Numbered from the stretch's first letter, positions 1 through 14,094 are shown. The stretch: 64,000 nucleotides of DNA from Halocaridina rubra (GCA_037179515.1 JAXCGZ010003852.1:1-64000), one strand, 5' to 3'. The notes: generated by a model not told the origin, from the letters alone. Made by a program: numbers and translations.

Positions 1-51
1 TTAAATATCAATACAAAGCAATAGTTTAATACAGTTTATAGAAAAAAATTA

Positions 52-53
<2 letters not shown>

Positions 54-106
<53 letters not shown>
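54..106. repeat. (GA)n microsatellite
   Basis: Pure AG dinucleotide run. The bases between it and the CR1 fragment at 444 show no recognisable gene. Confidence 0.97.
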
Positions 107-109
<3 letters not shown>

Positions 110-443
110 AACTGGGATAATAGATTACCTTCTCAAGATCATATTTCATCATTCCAATAGCAACTTAGGAAACCTAAGATCTGATTCCCGTCAGTCCAAA
201 AGAACTTAACCAAAAATTTGCAAGTACTTTTCATTTATAACCTAGCCACCGGACAGGTAATCAAGCTTAACACTTTACCTGCACCAAGAACGTATATATG
301 ATGAAGATGGTGTCATGAAAGGCAGCCGACAGAGTTCTGAGCCCAGGCCAAAGATTTTCTGAGATACAGCGATCCTATTTATAAATGTGAAAATCTGTCG
401 AAAAGAAGACTGGCAATTCAACTTATGTATCTACAACACAAAG
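107..443. other. no recognisable gene
   Basis: About 340 bases of unique-looking sequence. No long reading frame, repeat or RNA structure was seen. It could be intron or 3' flank of the PAQR gene whose first exon lies at 5807-6212 on the minus strand, but nothing shows this directly. Confidence 0.5.
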
Positions 444-703
444 GTAAGTGATTACCTAATGGTGTTTACGGGAAAGAGCCCAAAGCTCGTATCTTCCCGT
501 CTCTTGATCGGTCCATTTTGTACTTAGTGATACTTATCATACCTGTCCTTAAAACTATTGACTGAGATAGCATTAACTACATCCTCGCTTAGTGAATACC
601 AATTATCAACTACTCTTACACTGAAAAAGTATTTCCTTACATCCTGCAAAGAAGTTTTCTTACGAAGCTTCAAACTATGACCTCTAGTTCTAGAGCATGC
701 CAT
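444..703 (-). mobile_element. CR1-type LINE, 3'-terminal fragment
   Basis: The reverse complement matches the last coding bases and 3' end of the CR1 copies at 8477-11424 and 45089-48014. It holds the C-terminal coding segment (Ser-Arg-Thr-Arg-Gly-His then the Val-Val-Asp-Asn-Trp region), the untranslated stretch ending in ggctctttcccgtaaacac, and the terminal attaggtaatcac signature. The coding part carries base changes and the copy is strongly 5'-truncated. Its 5' edge abuts a (GT)n/(CA)n microsatellite, as does the 5' edge of the copy at 8477. Confidence 0.9.
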
Positions 704-739
704 AGTGTGTGTGTGTGTGTGTGTGTATAAATGTGTCTA

Positions 740-825
<86 letters not shown>
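704..825. repeat. compound (GT)n-(CTAT)n-(TA)n microsatellite
   Basis: A GT run, then CTAT units, then about 60 bases of alternating TA. It begins exactly where the minus-strand CR1 fragment is truncated. Confidence 0.97.
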
Positions 826-828
<3 letters not shown>

Positions 829-918
829 TTTATGGGAAACGAAAAGAGCCATACATATTTCTGCATATTTTCCTGGACGAGCCCACAAAGCAGTTGACAT
901 ATAGCTTTACCACTCCCT

Positions 919-949
<31 letters not shown>

Positions 950-986
950 AAGAAGAAGAAGAAGAAGAAGAAGAAGAAGAAGAAGA
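919..986. repeat. (AAG)n microsatellite
   Basis: About 22 uninterrupted AAG units. The poly-Arg and poly-Leu reading frames across it are by-products of the repeat. Confidence 0.97.
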
Positions 987-1117
987 TGATTTGCATTCCA
1001 TAAATATTTAAACAATCAGTAAGAAACAAATATCTTAAACTAACGCGTGCATGTCCTAATACAGGAAAGATATTCGTAAACAATAGTTATACGTCATAGA
1101 ATCGATGTATTCTTACT

Positions 1118-1119
<2 letters not shown>

Positions 1120-1143
<24 letters not shown>
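1120..1143. repeat. (CA)n microsatellite
   Basis: Twelve CA units followed by imperfect acgt/cacac units. The surrounding 987-1423 sequence has no recognisable gene. Confidence 0.9.
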
Positions 1144-1150
<7 letters not shown>

Positions 1151-1423
1151 GTACGTACACACAAAGCATGGCATTGCCATTAAACACTGATGCATTGCTA
1201 GCAATAGATGGAAAAGGCATATAATGTTTGTTAAATCTCCATTTATGCGAAACATTACGACCATTTCGCAGACAACTCTGCAAAAGAGAAAATTAAACGA
1301 GGAGTTGAGGAGATAGACGGAGTTAAGGACTGCAGATAGGCTAAGTCCATCTAAATTCAGCTCAGTTAGTTTGGATTCTACTTTTTTATTCAGTTATGTC
1401 GTCTCCTTAGAAACAGCGACACC

Positions 1424-1450
1424 TATAATAATAATAATAATAATAATAAC

Positions 1451-1488
<38 letters not shown>

Positions 1489-1503
1489 TAATAATAATAA
1501 TAA
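1424..1503. repeat. (TAA)n microsatellite, tail of a SINE
   Basis: About 26 TAA units with two interruptions. Read on the minus strand this is the (TTA)n tail of the SINE next to it. The plus-strand SINE copy near 16.3-16.5 kb also ends in TTA units. Confidence 0.95.
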
Positions 1504-1722
1504 ACCTTTATTTCCATTACAATACAATGGGTACTCGTCAGCCGGGGCAAGCCCCAACCCCCCCCACTGTGGTGCCAACCACAGCAGTACCTGCCAGGAA
1601 ACAGCTTAAACTCTCGGTCTTGGACGGGAACCGATCTTTCGACCTCGTGAATATGAAGCCAGCGAGTTACCACTGTGCTAGCCAGTGGAAAAAGTCCCAA
1701 CATTTGTATGGCAATAACTGAG
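1504..1722 (-). mobile_element. SINE family A copy (tRNA-like head, TTA tail)
   Basis: The reverse complement aligns by eye over most of its length with the copy at 16296-16498 (+). Both have a head with ggctagcacagtggtaac (A-box-like), then gaggtcgaaagatcggttc (B-box-like), a middle with ctgctgtggttggcaccacag, and an end with ggaaataaa followed by TTA units. The tRNA-like reading of the head is an inference from the two internal-promoter-like boxes. No target-site duplication was identified. Confidence 0.75.
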
Positions 1723-1839
1723 TAACATTTAAATTTTGTTCGAGTCATTTAATTAATGCACAAAAATATGAGTAAGAATGACAGAGCAATCGCCTTGATG
1801 AGAGGAAAAGCATCAATCAACAAAATATATCTCAATACT

Positions 1840-1998
1840 TCCAATATGCTTTCAGCCTGTCTTTTTCCTATTGTGTATCAATCCCTTATTTCTGCCTTGT
1901 CCTTAAGCTTCTACTCTTTCTGTCTTAAAGTTTTCTTGGTGCCCGGGTCTGATGAGGGCAAATTTCTTGCCTGGCCCAGTTTCGCATTCATAAAAAAA
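1840..1998 (+). mobile_element. LINE 3' tail fragment (family T)
   Basis: Contains the family signature ttggtgcccgggtctgatgagggcaaattt...gcctggcccag. The same tail follows a LINE C-terminal coding fragment at 14145-14502 and recurs at 2099-2293, 2795-2890 (minus) and 22922-23120 (minus). It is therefore read as a 5'-truncated LINE end rather than a gene. Confidence 0.65.
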
Positions 1999-2000
1999 AA

Positions 2001-2083
2001 TGGCTGCATTTGGAAAAAAAATGCTGCATTTGGAAAAAAAAAATGCTGCATTTGGAAAAAAAATGCTGCATTTGGAAAAAAAT
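2001..2083. repeat. A-rich minisatellite, about 20-bp unit x4
   Basis: Four tandem units of tgctgcatttgg followed by 7-10 A residues. The array directly follows the A-tail position of the LINE tail at 1840-1998, so it may have grown from a poly(A) tail. Confidence 0.9.
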
Positions 2084-2098
2084 AGAACTTTTTTTAAT

Positions 2099-2293
2099 GC
2101 CTACATCAACACTGAATATTCTTGGATATTCAATACACATCTCATATTATCAATTCAAATCTGACAAGTCACAGCACTCCTCATCTCCGTTTCTCTTTAT
2201 ATTATATATTCCTCGTGCCCAGGCCCAATGAGAGCTGTTTTATCTTATTATTGTTTTCCCGTCCTGGTGTCACAATCATTAAAAAAAAAAAAA
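2099..2293 (+). mobile_element. LINE 3' tail fragment (family T), second copy
   Basis: Matches the minus-strand copy at 22922-23120 over nearly 200 bases. Shared landmarks in order are attcttggatat, ctgacaagtcac, actcctcatctccgtttct, gtgcccaggcccaatgag, cccgtcctggtgtcacaatc and an A-run. Confidence 0.75.
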
Positions 2294-2612
2294 GTGACTT
2301 ATCAACGGAACTATTCTAACAGCCCAAAACGGGAATAATGTAAAAAAAAATAATGGTAAAAATTCCTCGTTTTATATTATTTACCACTAAATTAGGTAGA
2401 TATTCAACAGGCTAATTCACAGCAAGACATTTGTAAATTCCTGCTTATTTCAAGTCAATTGTCTCTGACTGAAAAGTGTGAGTCTCTTATATGTTTCTAC
2501 TTAATGAAATATTTGTAATAGAAGTTTGAGCATGGTTCCATCTTCACAACAGAACAACTTTTTAAAATAAAGTATTAGATTCTCTAAGTTAAATAAAATA
2601 CCATCACTTTAA

Positions 2613-2614
<2 letters not shown>

Positions 2615-2695
<81 letters not shown>
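2615..2695. repeat. (TA)n microsatellite
   Basis: Uninterrupted alternating TA. The flanks 2294-2614 and 2696-2794 hold no recognisable gene. Confidence 0.97.
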
Positions 2696-2696
<1 letters not shown>

Positions 2697-2794
2697 CCTG
2701 ATCAACTGCATAGAATTTTAGTACCTGTAGGTAGTTCATTATTCAGAGTTGTCAACTAAAACGTATTCATAACTAAACTGGTAAATCTTAAGTG

Positions 2795-2890
2795 TCTTTT
2801 TTTGTTTAAGTGTGACACAGGAACTGGCAAAGAAAACTGTCCTCATCGGGCCCGGGCATCAAGAAAACAAGAAATATGGGAAAGAAAGCT
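2795..2890 (-). mobile_element. LINE 3' tail fragment (family T), minus copy
   Basis: On the minus strand it reads tcttgatgcccgggcccgatgaggacagttttc, then a cctgtgtcacac end and an A-rich run. This is the same signature as at 1840-1998 and 14620-14690, and it lacks any coding part. Confidence 0.65.
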
Positions 2891-3029
2891 AAAAGAATAT
2901 GCCGTTTTATCAGACAGGAAAGGCTCATTTCTAATGCTATTTTGGAGTACCTGTAGTTCTTCAGCGTCAGAATTTGCTGATACGTATAGCCAACTGTTTT
3001 ACAAACGAAACACAATTTATGTTGGAAAC

Positions 3030-3135
<106 letters not shown>

Positions 3136-3662
3136 TCATATTTTATTCATTTTAATATTACTGACCTGTGTACCAGGGTGATTCATAACCTTTTGATAGG
3201 GGGTTTGGAAGGATGCCGTGAATTGTGCATTTTTTATTTCTGTGTTCTTCATGGTTGTTCAGATATAATCTTCTGATTAAATTGCCCCTATGGCTTCCAA
3301 AACTGGAGACAGGGAAGCTAATAACACTGACTTAAAAATCACGAAATAACATCCACCTTTATATTACTAAATAGAAAATTGGCCAAATTTAAGACGAAAT
3401 GCTAAGATGCAATTATGGGATTAATCTTCAGACTACGGATATTTGAAAGAAATCTATAACATGATAGAGAGAGTATTACACAAAATATGTGTCGCTATAT
3501 AATACAATTTCTCCAAGAGAGTTACTGATAATACCGACAAAAGTAATACCTATAAACATACAAAAGATACAGATATCCGCTGTACTATCTGTATTTTACG
3601 CTGAAGTATCTATTGTTTGTCAAGTATATAATCATTTTATAACAAATGAGTCATTGAAATTC

Positions 3663-3703
3663 TGTGTGTGTGTGTGTATGTGTGTGTGTGTGTGTGTGTG
3701 TGT
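3663..3703. repeat. (GT)n microsatellite
   Basis: GT run with one A interruption. Confidence 0.95.
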
Positions 3704-4063
3704 ACTGCATCTTAGCAACAATCACACACACGCCCCTGCAATGCCACCGACTCCACGCTGATCATTATGGTCTGCGTTGTCATTAGCATTCATATTCTTA
3801 CTTCCTTCACAAACCATAAAGAAGACAGACTACGATGATATCAGTGGACAGCAGTATATAAGGATGAATTACAATGAGTCTTTGTCATGTCTTCAATATC
3901 ATGACCATTTTTTTAATATTAAGAACATAGATTCGAAGATTAGAACTTTTTTAAGGTATCGTTTTTATCAGTAGGACGTGAGAGGAAAAGGGATAGTCTT
4001 TCAGTCTTCAATTCGACTGTTGACACCGAAATCAGTCAGTTTTTCTTACAGTCTAATGGATAT

Positions 4064-4099
4064 GCTGCTGCTGCTACTACTACTACAACTACTACTACA

Positions 4100-4130
<31 letters not shown>

Positions 4131-4155
4131 ATAATAATAATAATAATAATAATAG
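4064..4155. repeat. compound CTG/CTA/TAA trinucleotide repeat
   Basis: Successive CTG, CTA (with CAA interruptions) and TAA units. Confidence 0.95.
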
Positions 4156-4603
4156 TTCTTGGCTTATCCCTATCAGCAAATATCAGTAAGAATTAAATGG
4201 AGTGATGAGCAGGTAGACCCTGAGTGAGAAGGTAAGGATAACAAAAGGTTCTCTATGGAACGTGGGTGGACTTGAGTTGGGCTAACACCGGGAACAGGTT
4301 TGACTCATGAATACCCCGTCCACACTCTATACATAAAGCTCAAAATGAATCACGTATGACGTAATTGCATCACAACAGAGTTGAAAATTTTCTACCCCTT
4401 TATAAGTCTAAAAAAAAAAAAAAAAAAACTTATACAAAGGAACAAAATTATTATACGTCCGTTCACAGTTGTACTTTACGTAACTGCATGATTGTCGTTT
4501 TAAGGACACTACTGATCCCCATTCATATAGGGGTGGACGCAGACACGTTGGAGATGCGGAATTAAGGTGTGTATGACATACCCCACCTACGAATATAGTT
4601 TCT

Positions 4604-4751
4604 TAAGGGCGGTTTACACGGTCAAACGGTTCGTCGAACGCGGTTCGACAGACAAGAGTTTGAAGTGATGTTCACACGATCGAACATCACTTCAAACACT
4701 TGTCTGTCGAACCGCGTTCGACAAACCGTTTGACCGTGTAAACCCCCTTTA
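4604..4751. mobile_element. palindromic foldback element (MITE-like)
   Basis: The left arm, about 70 bases starting at ttaagggcggtttacacgg, is repeated in reverse complement by the right arm ending ccgtgtaaaccccctttag. Only about five mismatches are seen by eye, around an 8-base centre (acacgatc, 4674-4681). There is no coding capacity. A hairpin of this length with a sharply defined outer edge is typical of non-autonomous foldback DNA transposons. The autonomous partner cannot be named from this window. Confidence 0.75.
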
Positions 4752-5365
4752 GGGTAAGGGAACACTATTTCTTTCCCACTTTCGGTGGTTATAAAATATT
4801 GTATTTGATCATGAAAAATGACTTATTAAATGCTATTCATATTGAATTATATACATTGTTCAAAGAATAACATTTATATGCAATAATGAATAAGCTGGAT
4901 ACTTTCTGAATACAAAACAGAAGTTGCATTATAATTTCATATGAAGTCAATTCCAATGCTGTAAAAATGTAATAAGCCATTGCCGGGAAAATTTTACATT
5001 TTTTCATTAAAATAACACGGTAAACACTGCATACATAAATCATACAGACGTAAGTAGGTATATAGAGAAGATTTGAAGGCGAGTTCTACTGGTTAAGAAA
5101 AGGTACAAGTTTCCTGAATCCCCCTGCTCTAGCATGTATGTTTACCCCCATTAATGGGAACTAATTATGACACAAAACGTTGCATAAAACATGTTAAGAA
5201 TTATTGTTTTATAATATTGCGTCCAAATATTAATAAACACCATAAGCGAAAGAGTTACGAGATAAAAATGGCGAAAAAGAACTTTATAACTATCTCGAGA
5301 TTTCATTTAACCAAACAACAATTAAAGACTAACTAGAGCTAACGAGAGGGATTAACGATATACTC

Positions 5366-5369
<4 letters not shown>

Positions 5370-5427
<58 letters not shown>
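5370..5427. repeat. (TA)n microsatellite
   Basis: Alternating TA. It would lie in the first intron of the minus-strand PAQR gene if the next exon is beyond position 1. Confidence 0.97.
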
Positions 5428-5430
<3 letters not shown>

Positions 5431-5806
5431 CCTATAGTAAAGAAATATATATAGTACTTTATAAAGGAATTACGTAATATATGGAAGAATAAATGTATAG
5501 AAATACATCAAAATTAGCACTAAACATGTTCAAAAATTGTTGAGGAATCGCATTTCTTACAAGGGAGTATAAAGTGAATACTTGTATTGAAAACTGACAA
5601 CACAACTCGCCTGGGAAAATAATATATAGAGCAACAACAACGATATTCAGAATGTTCTTTTTTCTGTATATATAACCACTAAATTCATGTTGTTAATATA
5701 TTCGCAAAATAAGAGTTGAAAATACAAGTATTATTATCATATAGTAGAAAACCGAATGGACGTACAGTGGCATGGGTAATTGTGACAACGTGAAATTTCC
5801 ACTCAC

Positions 5807-6212
5807 CGTGAGTAATGATATTGATAGTTTCATTGTGAAAATAGAAGAGACTCATGACGCAACCCCACATGGATAAGAGAGGTCTGTATCCTGTCTCTAT
5901 GTACGGATTGAATTGTAAATGCTTGGGTATGTCTTTCCGATGAAGCAAAGCCTTCCTAGACCATAAATGCAACGTGCATTGACTTCCTTTATTCTTAACA
6001 CTATGGCAGCCGGCGGTATTGCTACAGGATATATTATTATCCTCAGCCCCCCCTCCTTCAGGAGAAGAGGCGAAGACGCCATTGGCCACCGCGGAGCTTA
6101 AATTATAATTACTTTTTAGTTTATCGTTCACCGTTCTTTGTCTGGTAGAGGAGGAAGTTGTCTGCCCAACGGAGTTAGCAGAAGAGGATCTTTCACCGGT
6201 GTCGCTCGACAT
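5807..6212 (-). CDS. PAQR-family receptor (PAQR4-like), first coding exon, gene partial
   Basis: This exon encodes the N-terminal 135 residues of a progestin and adipoQ receptor family protein. PAQR proteins are seven-helix membrane proteins related to adiponectin receptors, and PAQR4 is linked to ceramide metabolism. The first 80 or so residues are Ser/Thr/Asn-rich and of low complexity. The family signature follows: HLQFNPYIETGYRP, then SLFYFHNETINIITHG, the loop before the first helix. In human PAQR4 the equivalent segment also runs HLQFN...TGYRP...SLFYLHNE...THG, recalled from memory. The ATG at 6212 is preceded by an A-rich context. Translation runs to a consensus donor, CACG|GTGAGT, at 5807, leaving phase 1. 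No continuation exon (helices 1-7, His/Asp metal-site motifs) was found between 5806 and 1, so the rest probably lies outside the window. Confidence 0.8.
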
Positions 6213-6526
6213 TTTGATCCTATTTAATTATCCCCTTCCTTTTTCAACTCTTACGGCGATGTATGGCTGCCTTTCTATATATATATATACACAACAGCAA
6301 ATATCACAATCGATTCATGAACGCTTAAATATAGTCTTTCTAGCTCCGTGGTCTCGGGTGTTGCACCCCCAGCAGTAGCGATCACTAGTAACTGAAGTCT
6401 TGCCTACAGAAACCTGTAAGAGGGGGTCTTCATGCGGCAGAAGGCGCGGGAGACTGCGGCGCTACTCGGTGGTCGTCAGTAGAATCTCTAATACAAAGGC
6501 AGTTGCGTCTTCTTGCAATCTCAAAA

Positions 6527-6534
6527 TGACGTCA
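6527..6534. promoter_or_regulatory. consensus CRE palindrome upstream of the PAQR exon
   Basis: A perfect TGACGTCA site lies 315 bases upstream of the PAQR ATG. CREB/ATF factors bind this octamer in animals. Its use here is inferred from position only. Confidence 0.45.
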
Positions 6535-7174
6535 ATTTACGTCTGATATACACACCATTTGTATTGCAGAGTATCTATGCTATACAGTAATTATATCCAG
6601 TATATTCCAATATGAAAAAAAAAAATTACTAGTTGAAATATAGTATATCTCAGTTGGCAGAAACATACAGAAACAAAATTCTAATTCATACACCTTCGCT
6701 CAATTACCGCTGGCATTTTTCAAACATTTCTGAAACTTCTAATATGCTATAGAATAATTAATTGGTACATTTCTATAATAACAGACTGTGATGATGCAAT
6801 TAATGCGTGAAAATGCATGTGTTATTATAATGTACAAAGAGTTATCATGTGGAAGAAAATGAATGAGGAATCAGAATACATGGCAACTTCCTCCAGTCAG
6901 CTGTTGGATCGATGGCTCAGGTCCGACGAGCGGCATGTTTTCCAATTACAACTTACCATGACACACGGAGGCCGTGTATGAAACATTTATATAAACAAGC
7001 AAATCTGATCTTAAATATACTATATATTATTCAATATTCGACTCTTCAAGGTAAATTAAAGCATTTACTTGTAATTTGTGTTAAACTACACTGGTTTCTC
7101 ACCTCTCCAATATTTACCTCCACAAGTTTTTGGTTGCATATTAAAATCGCCAAATCCTAAACCATGTACGCGCA

Positions 7175-7201
7175 TGACGTCATAAAGAGGGTGTTACGTC
7201 A
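7175..7201. promoter_or_regulatory. paired CRE-like sites
   Basis: A second perfect TGACGTCA (7175-7182) is followed 11 bases later by TTACGTCA (7194-7201). With the site at 6527 this makes three CRE-type octamers in about 700 bases upstream of the PAQR exon, in otherwise AT-rich DNA. Function is inferred. Confidence 0.4.
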
Positions 7202-7401
7202 TGTCGATCCTCGGTCTGTTTTGGTGAGCTGGGTTCACACGTAATTATATTGTTGCTTTGTATTTGTCAATTTTCATCGTTTCAAGCGTGGCTGAAATAC
7301 TCAGGCCATATTTTACACTAGATTACGACATATGCAGAGCATAATAATACTTTTTACAACACTTGTTAAATGTTTTGTTTGTCTGAATATTCATAATGAA
7401 A

Positions 7402-7403
<2 letters not shown>

Positions 7404-7493
<90 letters not shown>
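7404..7493. repeat. (TA)n microsatellite
   Basis: About 45 TA units. It ends at a small hairpin (ttcccttataagggaa, 7502-7517) that begins the LINE leader. Confidence 0.97.
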
Positions 7494-7496
<3 letters not shown>

Positions 7497-7860
7497 CCGT
7501 TATTTCCCTTATAAGGGAAGTGGCTGAGTCAAGGCAAAATGCTCTGACACCGGGAAGAGGCGACTAAAAGTGGACGGGGCGAGGGGACTGGGAATCCTCC
7601 CCTTGTATTAACCTCCCGCGAGACGTCAAAGAAGAAGGGGAGTGGAGGGGAGAATAACTTCTCCCCAAACTCTAGTTTTGGGGTGTTTAAATGTGTACGA
7701 TAGAGAGCAAATGATGTGAGATTGGATATATGTTTGGTAGGAGGAGGATGGATGTATTGGCATTGTATGATACGAAGATTAAAGGAAAAGGAGAAGTGGC
7801 ATTTGGTGATGTGACAGGTAAGGTGTCTGAGGTTGAAAGGGGGAGACCGAAAGGTGTGAC
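7494..7860 (+). mobile_element. LINE 5' leader and endonuclease start (family E), truncated
   Basis: A GC-rich leader (gcgactaaaagtggacgggg ... aacttctccccaaact, 7559-7672) is shared with 59281-59392. It is followed at about 7718-7860 by a reading frame with RMDVLALYDTKIKG and FGDVTGKVSEVERGRPKGV. This resembles the start of an exonuclease-endonuclease-phosphatase domain of a LINE ORF, with a [D/E]TK-type catalytic motif in which the usual Glu is Asp here. The frame stops at a T-run at 7861. An in-frame stop upstream and the abrupt loss of similarity mark it as a dead fragment. Confidence 0.6.
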
Positions 7861-11424
<3,564 letters not shown>

Positions 11425-12975
11425 ACCCTCAGATTGCAGAGATAGAAGCTCAAGGGCAGGTATTAGAGAACATCAACCTTACAGCCACAGAGGTATGCAA
11501 AGCGCTGATGGATTTAGATGTTCATAAAGCTACAGGTCCTGATGATATATCCCCTCATGTACTTAAAGAATGCGCAAACTCAATATCAGTGGCACTAAGT
11601 ATCATATTTAAAAAGTCGCTGGAGTCAGGGGAGATTCCAAGATGCTGGAAACAAGCAAACGTGATACCTATCTTCAAAAAGGGAAGGAGGGATACGGCTC
11701 TGAACTATAGACCAGTTTCCTTGACCAGCATAGTTTACAAAGTTATGGAGAAACTTCTAAGGAAACATATCTCTCTTCACTTGGAATCCCTCAACTTTTG
11801 TCAGTGAGGCAACATGGCTTCAGAGAAGGTAGATCAACAGTAACAAACTTATTAGAATTTTATGATGAGGTAAGCGAATCTTACAGGAAACAGAGGGCTG
11901 GGCAGATTGCATATTCCTAGACTTCCAGAAAGCGTTTGACACTGTTCCACATGGGAGACTTATTAGGAAGCTGCAAGCAATGGCTAGAATAGGTGGAAAT
12001 GTCTTGGAATGGATAAAAACTTACTTAGAAGGAATGGAACAGAGGGTTAGAGTAAGACACTCAGTGTCTGAAAGGAGAAGAGTTAGTAGTGGAGTTCCAC
12101 AGGGTTCAGTTTTGGGGCCACTATTGTTCCTTGTATGTGTAAATGACCTACCAGAGTCTGTAAATTCATTCATGAATATGTTTGCAGATGATGCAAAGAT
12201 TGTGAAGAAAGTAGGAAACGAGAACAATGGTAGAGAACTTCAGGAAGATTTAAATAGTCTGCATGAGTGGTCAGAAAAATGGCTAATGAAATTCAATACT
12301 TCAAAATGTAAGGTAATGAGAATGGGTACAAGTGCAAGAAGGCCCAAGCTTGACTACTCGGTGGCTGGAGTACAACTTCAAGAGACAGAAAATGAGAGAG
12401 ATCTAGGAGTAAACATACTGGCAGAAATGTCTCCAGAAATACATATAAATGGCACAGTAAGGGCAGCATATGCATTCTTATCAAATGTAAGGGTGGCCTT
12501 CAGGCACATGGACAAGGAAATGTTCAGAAATATGTATGTAACCTATGTGAGGCCAAAAGTCGAATATGCAGCCCCCTTTTGGAATCTGCACTTGAAAAAG
12601 CACATAGCTAAGCTTGGAAAAGTTCAAAGACATGCCACGAAACTGGTGCCAGAAATACGTAATCTCAGTTATGATGAGAGGCTGAGGGAATTAGACTTAC
12701 CATCACTCGAAGCTAGAAGATTGAGGGGGGGATATGGTGACAGTCTTTAAATTCCTTCATGGTTATGATAGAGTGGATAGGGATCGATATTTCGATATGG
12801 CAGGCTCTAGAACTAGAGGTCATAGTTTGAAGCTTCGTAAGGAAACTTCATTGCAGGATGTAAGGAAATACTTTTTCAGTGTATGAGTAGTTGATAACTG
12901 GAATTGGTTAAGCAAGGAGGTAGTTAATGCTCTCTCAATCCATAGTTTTAAGGACAGGTATGATAAGTATCACTA
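11425..12975 (+). pseudogene. broken CR1 ORF2 (reverse transcriptase part)
   Basis: The reverse-transcriptase half is readable only by switching frames. One T is lost in the tttttgtcag stretch (near 11797), ending the first frame at LNFCQ. Another base is lost near 11876 (gcgaatcttacag against gccaaatcttacag). A G is gained in the G-run at 12724. A stop replaces Arg at about 12885 (gtgtatgagtag). The FADDAKI and VPQGSVLGPLLFL motifs survive between 11980 and 12750. The endonuclease domain is absent. Confidence 0.88.
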
Positions 12976-13053
12976 AGTACAAAATGGAACCGATCAGGAG
13001 AGGGAAAGATATGAGCTCTGGGCTCTTTCCCGTAAACACATTAAGGTAATCAC
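11425..13053 (+). mobile_element. CR1-clade LINE, copy 2 (5'-truncated, decayed)
   Basis: Starts abruptly at ccctcagattgcag, equivalent to position about 9780 of copy 1, directly after copy 1's terminal repeats. It ends with the same 3' region (ggctctttcccgtaaacac, attaaggtaatcac). The direct head-to-tail joint, with cac/ccc shared at the seam, suggests insertion into the tail of copy 1 or a single tandem event. Confidence 0.9.
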
Positions 13054-13271
13054 ACCATTGTCATCTGAGGATAACACAACAAAGGTCAGTACATGTAATT
13101 AATCACATATATGTACACATATAAGCCTAAACATACATACATACACACATAAACACAGCACCGTCTAATGGAAGAGAAATTTGGAAGGAAAAGAAAAGGA
13201 AAGACTGAAAGCCCTTCACCTTCTCTACCCTTCAAATTATGTACATGAGAAAGAATTACCTCAGCTTAATC

Positions 13272-13375
13272 CATTATTACTATTATTACTATTATTGCTA
13301 TTATTATGATTATAATTATTATTATCATTATTATAATTATTATTACCATCATCACCACCATCATCATTACTACAG
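13272..13375. repeat. imperfect TTA/ATC-rich trinucleotide tract
   Basis: Irregular TTA, TAA and ATC triplets. The stretch 13054-13271 before it has no recognised gene. Confidence 0.8.
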
Positions 13376-13539
13376 CTTTTGTATGGGATCAGGTATAGAT
13401 ACCGACTCCCCCCAGAATCGTTCTCTATACATGATCCCAACTTCCTTTCTATGAAAAGAAAAAAAAATATAAAAATTAAAAAAAGGTAAAAAAATATACA
13501 TATATATCAGAAAAAAATATACATAAATATCAGAAACAC

Positions 13540-13910
13540 AGCCACTGGGTTAAGCTGGCCAGCTTGGCTCAGTGCCGGTCCCAAGCCTGGATAAATGGGG
13601 AGGGTTTCCAGGATAGTCCTAGCAAGAATGAGTGTGAGGAGAGAATTTTGCAGACAGAGTAGATATGAGTGTTCTGAGATGGTTTGGCATGTGGAAAGGA
13701 TGGATAATGAAAGACTGCTGAAAAAGGTGATGAATGCGAGAGTTAATGATTTAAATGCTAGAGGAAGGCCTAGGATTGGGTGGATGGATGGAGTACGGAG
13801 AGCCCTGAATGATAGAAGGATGGATGTGAGGGAAGCAAGTGAGGGTGCTAGGAATAGAAATGAGTGGCGAGCATTTGTGACACAGCTCTGATGGGCATCT
13901 GCTGTTACCA
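13540..13910 (+). mobile_element. LINE C-terminal fragment (HVERM / GRPRIGWMDG type)
   Basis: The frame 13595-13891 encodes a 98-residue remnant with WHVERMDNERLLKKVM, ARGRPRIGWMDGVRRAL and ARNRNEWRAFVTQL. This is the tail end of the RT-containing ORF found in many arthropod LINEs (usual form: WFGHVERM...GRPRxxWxDxV). The RT core is missing. The same strand and the location downstream of the family E 5' leader at 7494-7860 would fit one element split by CR1 insertions, but this is unproven. Confidence 0.65.
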
Positions 13911-14094
13911 TGGGGCTGCATCATACAGAGGTAGCCCTGAGGTAGGGGCAGTAGAGGAGTTGGCATTTATGAAGCGACGCAGGTTGTGGAAGAGCCGGGA
14001 GGATGGGCTGTGGCACTCCAGCAGTGCCATCTGAACGGTCACTAGCTCCCTCATCATTGCCCATAGACAAAGTAATCCCATTATTGTTTCTTTT

